From Labedella populi (GTDB lineage Bacteria; Actinomycetota; Actinomycetes; Actinomycetales; Microbacteriaceae), in NCBI RefSeq assembly GCF_004078655.1, contig NZ_RZNC01000004.1:62001-126000 (forward strand): a stretch of DNA of 64,000 nt. Reading direction: 5' to 3'. The notes beneath the pieces are model-generated. The model worked only from the letters and a program-made list of their open reading frames with translations. It did no database searches and was not told the DNA's origin. This document shows, one piece after another, positions 59,488-64,000 of this stretch (position 1 is the stretch's first letter; every line of letters starts with the position of its first letter). The position numbers and the translations under genes are program-made.

Positions 59488-61629
59488 TCAGCGTGCGATG
59501 CCCGAGCGAGCGGGCTTCGCGAGTGACTTCTCCTCGATGGGGGCCGCGCCGGAGTCGCGGAGCGCGCGCTGGTAGTCGCGCGCCTCGTTCTGACGCTCGG
59601 CCTCGGCTCCCGACGTGATGGCCGCTCGCACGTGGCGCTGCTCGTAGCCGAAGGCGTGCACGAGGTCGAGGGCGTGCGGGCGGAGCCGCGCGACGAGCCG
59701 ATTCATGTACGCATCGACGGCGGCCGCCCGTTGCGGCGACAACCGGCCGTGGATGAGATACCACGAGAGGTGCTTCTCGAGGAGCGAGAGCCCGAAGAGA
59801 TCGCGCAGCCACGTGAGCACCCTCCGCGAGTTCTCGTCCTCGATCGTCTCGAGAGCATCGGTGAACGCCTCCCACTCGAGCAGTTCGCCGTGAGCCCTCG
59901 CGGCCTCGATGAGTTCGTTCTGGTGGGCGTTGAAGAGTGCGGCGGCCTCCGACTTGCCGAGGCGGCTCGCCGGCCGGAGCTGCTGCGCGACCTCCGCGAT
60001 CATCGTCTCGACGCGATCGGTGAGCAGCTCCCGCTGCACTTGCGCCTCCCGCAGCTGTCCGACGGACCGACGCACCCGGCCGAAGTCCTTGATGGTCTGG
60101 CCGAGCGACCGCAGGCCGGAGCCGTGATAGGCCCGATCGGCCGCCTGCTCGACGACGTAGCGGGCGAGCGCACCGACATCGGCTCCGCGGAACCGCTTCG
60201 AGTAGTCCGACAGCAGGCGCTTCGCGACGAGCTGCAGCAGCACGTTGTTGTCACCCTCGAAGGTGACGTAGACGTCGAGATCGGCACGGAGTCCGGTGAG
60301 GCGGTTCTCCGCGAGGAAACCGGCCCCGCCACACGCCTCGCGGGACTCCTGGATCGTGTCGAGGGCCGCCCACGTGGAGAGCGGCTTGAGCGCGGCGGCG
60401 AGCGTCTCGAGGTCTTGACGGTCGACGTCGGTGTCGGCGGCTCCGCTGAAGACCGCGTCGAACTTCACGAGCAGCTTGTCGTGCGCGAACGTGTGGGCAT
60501 ACGTCTGGGCGAGGCGCGGAAGCAACCGGCGCTGGTGGCGCTGGTAGTCGAGCAGCACCTCCTCGTCGGTGTCCGATCCCGCGGTGAACTGGCGTCGCTG
60601 CGAGCCGTATTCGATCGCGATCTGGAGGGCGAGCGCCGACGCCGCCGTCGCGGCTCCGTCGAGGGACACCCGGCCCTGAACGAGCGTGCCGAGCATCGTG
60701 AAGAAGCGTCTGCCGGGACTCTCGATGGGCGAGCTGTACGTGCCGTCAGGGGCCACGTCGCCGTACCGGTTGAGGAGATTCGTTCTCGGGACGCGGACAC
60801 CCGTGAAGTGCAACCGGCCGTTGTCGATGCCGTTCAATCCCCCCTTGAGACCGTCGTCCTCTCCGCCGATCCCGGGCAGGAACGCACCGTCCTCTCCTCG
60901 GATCGGGACGTAGAGCGCGTGTACACCGTGGTTCACTCCCTGCGTGATGAGCTGGGCGAACAACACGGCGGCCCTGCCGTGTACGGCGGCGTTGCCGAGG
61001 TAGTCCTTCCAGGCACCGCGGAACGGGGTGTCGATGACGAACTCCTCCGTCTCGGGGTCGTACGTCGCGGTCGTGCCGATCGAGGCGACGTCCGAGCCGT
61101 GGCCGGTCTCCGTCATGGCGAAGATGCCGGGGACTTCGAGCGACATGATGCCGGGGAGCCAGGCGTCGTGGTGCGGCCGTGTGCCGAGGTGGAGGACCGC
61201 GGCACCGAAGAGCCCCCACTGGACCCCCGATTTGATCTGGTGGGAGGGATCACCGACGACGAGCTCCTCGAAGCCCGCGATGTTGCCGCCGTGATCGTCA
61301 CGGCCGCCGAGGTGCGTGGGGAACGCGCGATGCACCTGCCCGTTCTCGACGAGCCGACGCAACTGATCGAGTGTGCGCTCGCGGTGCTCGGGATACGGCA
61401 GTCCCTCGATCTTCTGCATTTCGGGCGTCGCGGCGAAGTCGCGGGAGGCGAGACGTTCCTCGGGCCACGTCCCGAGGAGCAGGCGGCGCACGGCGCCGAT
61501 GTTGATCCGTGCTCCGCCGTGTGCATCGACGGAGCGCGTGTCGATGGGTCCGGTGTCGACGCGCTCCGTCACGTCGGGCGCCTCGGCGGCCTCGGCGTTG
61601 GTGTCCGTTCGATCGACTGCGTTCGACAT
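59488..61629 (-). CDS. Acyl-CoA dehydrogenase/oxidase
   Basis: A 713-residue flavoenzyme of the large acyl-CoA oxidase-like class, which catalyses the first step of fatty acid beta-oxidation. MTETGHGSDVASIGTTATYD (FAD/substrate loop, residues ~172-191), GRVSLDGAATAASALALQIA and ESREACGGAGFLAENRLTG (~425-443) are the conserved segments. A C-terminal oxidase-like helical domain follows. AGGAGA precedes the ATG at 61629. A TAGCGT box at 61721-61716 gives an ~80-nt leader. Confidence 0.92.
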   Translation of the reverse strand: MSNAVDRTDTNAEAAEAPDVTERVDTGPIDTRSVDAHGGARINIGAVRRLLLGTWPEERLASRDFAATPEMQKIEGLPYPEHRERTLDQLRRLVENGQVHRAFPTHLGGRDDHGGNIAGFEELVVGDPSHQIKSGVQWGLFGAAVLHLGTRPHHDAWLPGIMSLEVPGIFAMTETGHGSDVASIGTTATYDPETEEFVIDTPFRGAWKDYLGNAAVHGRAAVLFAQLITQGVNHGVHALYVPIRGEDGAFLPGIGGEDDGLKGGLNGIDNGRLHFTGVRVPRTNLLNRYGDVAPDGTYSSPIESPGRRFFTMLGTLVQGRVSLDGAATAASALALQIAIEYGSQRRQFTAGSDTDEEVLLDYQRHQRRLLPRLAQTYAHTFAHDKLLVKFDAVFSGAADTDVDRQDLETLAAALKPLSTWAALDTIQESREACGGAGFLAENRLTGLRADLDVYVTFEGDNNVLLQLVAKRLLSDYSKRFRGADVGALARYVVEQAADRAYHGSGLRSLGQTIKDFGRVRRSVGQLREAQVQRELLTDRVETMIAEVAQQLRPASRLGKSEAAALFNAHQNELIEAARAHGELLEWEAFTDALETIEDENSRRVLTWLRDLFGLSLLEKHLSWYLIHGRLSPQRAAAVDAYMNRLVARLRPHALDLVHAFGYEQRHVRAAITSGAEAERQNEARDYQRALRDSGAAPIEEKSLAKPARSGIAR

Positions 61630-61761
61630 CGACTCTCCTCGTCGTCTCGTCGCGGCAACGTCCGAGACGGCGGGCGGATGGGCCCGGCCGTCACGACGTG
61701 CGCGCGTGTCCCCTCACGCTACGAAGGAGCGCGGCGGAGTGGAAACGAGCCGTCCCCGGGT

Positions 61762-61798
61762 CACAAACCGGACGCCGGTGGGACCGCCGGCGTTTGTG
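61762..61798. terminator. Inverted repeat after recQ
   Basis: cacaaac (61762-61768) pairs with gtttgtg (61792-61798), enclosing cgccgg/ccggcg pairing with a small bulge. It lies 31 bp after the recQ stop. Might terminate recQ or act as an operator for the downstream gene. Confidence 0.5.
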
Positions 61799-61828
61799 TG
61801 AAGCCACAAGACGGCCTCGGTCGAGCGG

Positions 61829-63679
61829 TCAGTCGGAGTCCGACACCGGAGCTCGAGCGTGCGCGTCCACCACGGCCACGAGCGCCTCCCCGAAGCTCGC
61901 CCGCTTCTTCTCGCCGATACCGGAGATGCCGTCGAGCTCGGCCACGGAGCGCGGTCTTGCCAGGGCGACGGCGCGCAGTGTCGCGTCTCCGAAGACGATG
62001 TACGCGGGCACCCCGGCGGCCTTAGCCTCCTCGGCTCGCCACGAGCGCAAGGCCTCGAAGAGCTCCCGGTCGGCGACGTCGAGGTCGGCGGCGGCGGGGC
62101 GGACCGCCTTCGACCGCGTGACGCGGGCCGTCTCCGTCCGCATCGGGACCACGCGTGAACCGGAAAGCACCTCGCCGCTCGCCTCCGTGATGACGAGCGT
62201 GCCGTACTCGCCGTGCGTCGCGAGCAGGCCGGCTGCGAGCAGCTGCCGGACGACGCTCCGCCACTGCTGATCGGTGAGATCGGCGCCGATCCCCCACGTC
62301 GCGAGCGCGTCGTGGCCCTGCTGGCGCACGCGCTGTGTCTCGGTGCCGCGCAGGATGTCGATGAGGTGCCCGGCTCCGAACTGCTGGTTCCGCTCTCGCT
62401 TCAGCCGCACGATCGTCGAGAGGAGCTTCTGTGCCGGGACGGTGCCGTCCCACACCTCGGGCGGGACGATGCACGTGTCGCAATTGCCGCACGGCGTCGA
62501 CTCCTCCCCGAAGTAGCGGAGCAGGTTCACGCGACGACAGTCGACGGTCTCGCAGAGGGCGAGCATGGCGTCGAGGTGCGCCGACAGGCGACGCCGGTGT
62601 GCGAGGTCGCCCGGCGACTCGTCGATCATGCGGCGCTGTTGCACGACGTCGTTGAGACCGTACGCGAGCCACGCGACGGACGGCTCGCCGTCGCGGCCGG
62701 CTCTGCCCGTCTCCTGGTAGTAGCCCTCGACCGACTTCGGCAGGTCGATGTGCGCGACGAAGCGCACGTCCGGTTTGTCGATCCCCATGCCGAAGGCGAT
62801 CGTCGCGACGATGACGACGCCGTCCTCGCGGAGGAACCGCGACTGTACACGCGCGCGCTCCGACGCCTCGAGCCCCGCGTGGTAGGCGAGGGCGTCGATG
62901 CCGTTGGCGCGGAGGAACTCCGCTGTCTTCTCGACCGTGTTGCGACTGAGGGCGTAGACGATTCCGGCGCTGCCGGACCCCTCGGTGCGGATGAACTCGA
63001 GGAGCTGCTTGCGGACCTCGTTCTTCGAGACGATGCGGTACTGGATGTTCGGCCGGTCGAAGCTCGAGACGAAGTGGCGTGCTCCCCCGAGCGAGAGTCG
63101 TTCGGCGATCTCGCGGTGCGTCGCGGCCGTCGCCGTCGCAGTGAGCGCGATGCGCGGCACGTCCGGCCAGCGCTCCGCAAGCTCGCCGAGCGCGAGGTAG
63201 TCGGGCCGGAAGTCGTGCCCCCATTGCGACACGCAGTGGGCCTCGTCGATCGCGAAGAGCGAGACGCGACCGCGTTCGAGGAAGCGCTTCGTCTGTTCGG
63301 ACGACAAGCGCTCCGGCGCGATGTAGAGGAGGTCGAGCTCGCCGGCGACGTACGCGCGCTCGACCGCCTCACGCTCGTCCCGGCCCTGAGTGGAATTGAG
63401 GAACTCCGCCCGGACGCCGACGGCGCGCAATGCCTCGACCTGATCGTGCATGAGGGCGATGAGCGGGGACACGACGATGCCCGTCCCCGGCCTGAGGAGC
63501 GAGGGGATCTGGTAGCAGAGGCTCTTGCCACCACCCGTTGGCATGAGCACGACCGCGTCGCCGCCGACACTCACATGCTCCACGATGGCCTGCTGGTCGC
63601 CTCGGAACGACTCGTACCCGAAGACCCGGTGCAGCACCTCGCGAGCGGTCGGTGCATCCGGGGTGATGGTCGTCTCCAC
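61829..63679 (-). CDS. recQ: ATP-dependent DNA helicase RecQ
   Basis: A 3'-5' DNA helicase of recombination and repair, 616 residues. Walker A is [14 protein letters not shown] (~46), Walker [19 protein letters not shown] (~145-162), motif [11 protein letters not shown], motif [13 protein letters not shown] and motif [17 protein letters not shown]. The RQC zinc site is [12 protein letters not shown] with CGNCDTC, and an HRDC domain forms the last ~80 residues. The GTG at 63679 follows a TAGGGT box by 7 nt (leaderless pattern). Confidence 0.95.
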   Translation of the reverse strand: METTITPDAPTAREVLHRVFGYESFRGDQQAIVEHVSVGGDAVVLMPTGGGKSLCYQIPSLLRPGTGIVVSPLIALMHDQVEALRAVGVRAEFLNSTQGRDEREAVERAYVAGELDLLYIAPERLSSEQTKRFLERGRVSLFAIDEAHCVSQWGHDFRPDYLALGELAERWPDVPRIALTATATAATHREIAERLSLGGARHFVSSFDRPNIQYRIVSKNEVRKQLLEFIRTEGSGSAGIVYALSRNTVEKTAEFLRANGIDALAYHAGLEASERARVQSRFLREDGVVIVATIAFGMGIDKPDVRFVAHIDLPKSVEGYYQETGRAGRDGEPSVAWLAYGLNDVVQQRRMIDESPGDLAHRRRLSAHLDAMLALCETVDCRRVNLLRYFGEESTPCGNCDTCIVPPEVWDGTVPAQKLLSTIVRLKRERNQQFGAGHLIDILRGTETQRVRQQGHDALATWGIGADLTDQQWRSVVRQLLAAGLLATHGEYGTLVITEASGEVLSGSRVVPMRTETARVTRSKAVRPAAADLDVADRELFEALRSWRAEEAKAAGVPAYIVFGDATLRAVALARPRSVAELDGISGIGEKKRASFGEALVAVVDAHARAPVSDSD

Positions 63680-63692
63680 GCCCTGCACCCTA
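63680..63692 (-). promoter_or_regulatory. -10 box for recQ, leaderless spacing
   Basis: TAGGGT on the minus strand at 63692-63687, seven nt, then the GTG of recQ at 63679. Confidence 0.5.
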
Positions 63693-63798
63693 CCCGTCTC
63701 CGCCGACATCACCGAGTCGGGCGACGACGGCTCGGGAGCGGCGTGTGACCCGCTCGTCGGGGAGCGACGGAGCCAGCGGGCCGACCCGACGCGACGCG

Positions 63799-63811
63799 TA
63801 GGCTCGATCCC
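63799..63811 (+). promoter_or_regulatory. -10 box with leaderless spacing
   Basis: TAGGCT at 63799-63804, seven nt, then GTG at 63812. No Shine-Dalgarno sequence. Confidence 0.45.
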
Positions 63812-64000
63812 GTGATCACCGTCGCGCTGGGTCTCGTGGGTGCGCTCGTGTACGGAGCGGCCGACTTCCTCGGCGGAGTCGCCGCGCGCCGGATGCACGT
63901 CCTGCTCGCCACGGCGCTCTCCGCCGGTGCCGGGCTCGTGGTCCTCGCGACAGCCTCTCTCCTCGTGCCGGGGGCGTGGTCGCCCGGGGCGGTGTTCTGG
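63812..64000 (+). CDS. Multi-TM transporter, EamA/DMT-like (3' part outside window)
   Basis: The first 63 codons of a membrane protein. [20 protein letters not shown] and [20 protein letters not shown] are two hydrophobic helices with a short basic turn (ARRMH), typical of the start of EamA/DMT-superfamily transporters. The reading frame continues past 64000. The GTG start is set by the leaderless -10 spacing. Divergent from recQ. Confidence 0.75.
   Translation, partial: MITVALGLVGALVYGAADFLGGVAARRMHVLLATALSAGAGLVVLATASLLVPGAWSPGAVFW

Noticed and set aside
59632-62025. Long open frame (about 800 codons) opposite the acyl-CoA dehydrogenase gene
   Set aside because: Shadow of the real minus-strand gene, extending into recQ. 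No domain can be seen and no binding site is present.

Overview
The window is very GC-rich, with densely packed genes, ATGA/GTGA stop-start overlaps, many GTG starts and TANNNT -10 boxes. Gene content and order (ftsH-folE-folP-folB-folK-DUF3180-PH-PH-DUF2520 beside hpt, tilS and ppa) indicate an actinobacterium, most probably of the family Microbacteriaceae. The sequence alone does not identify a genus. I see no prophage, insertion sequence, CRISPR array or rRNA. Nearly all of it reads as chromosomal backbone plus one large exopolysaccharide (EPS) locus.

Left part (1-13.4 kb, minus strand). An adenylation/carrier-domain protein cut by the window edge is preceded by a Lys/Ala-repeat protein with a Rho_N-like tail. 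Upstream of these is a tightly overlapping run encoding a DUF2520 protein, two PH-domain membrane proteins, DUF3180, FolK and FolB, then the biotin transporter component BioY, FolP, FolE and FtsH. Hpt and TilS follow. Ppa is divergent from TilS, and an M23 peptidase with an apparent frameshift lies convergent to ppa.

Middle (15.7-33.2 kb). Three tRNA genes (Glu, Asp, Phe) are followed by small acidic proteins, an HhH-GPD repair protein, a fatty-acid desaturase, a cold-shock protein with a ~370-nt leader, DUF4126, SbcD/SbcC, an acetate-type symporter with its DUF485 partner, a RamA-like GAF-LuxR regulator, PrpB/PrpC of the methylcitrate cycle, a PadR/membrane-protein pair and a YpfJ-type metallopeptidase.

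EPS locus (33.2-57.9 kb). This is a complete-looking Wzx/Wzy system: priming sugar transferase, several glycosyltransferases, Wzz/BY-kinase with a divergent low-molecular-weight tyrosine phosphatase, Wzy-like polymerase, acyltransferase and Wzx flippase. It also encodes a secreted beta-helix protein, a ~1,800-residue secreted propeller/LamG/PKD protein that shares a lectin-like module with the beta-helix protein, and a divergent CDP-alcohol phosphotransferase / cytidylyltransferase pair. Four promoters in this locus carry the same gene-oriented element, CCCC(G)(TG)AA(C)TGGGGG, placed 24, 24, 35 and 44 nt before similar -10 boxes. These offsets differ by about one or two helical turns, which suggests a dedicated activator. 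This is the most novel signal in the window. The paired C-run/G-run resembles the sites reported for RamA-type regulators, and a RamA-like gene lies at 27.7 kb.

Right end (57.9-64 kb). A CGNR-type regulator is divergent from an EamA exporter, with three copies of TCCTGACA between them. Acyl-CoA dehydrogenase/oxidase, RecQ and a partial multi-TM transporter follow. At nine genes in the window the start codon follows a -10 box by only 6-7 nt, the signature of leaderless mRNAs.
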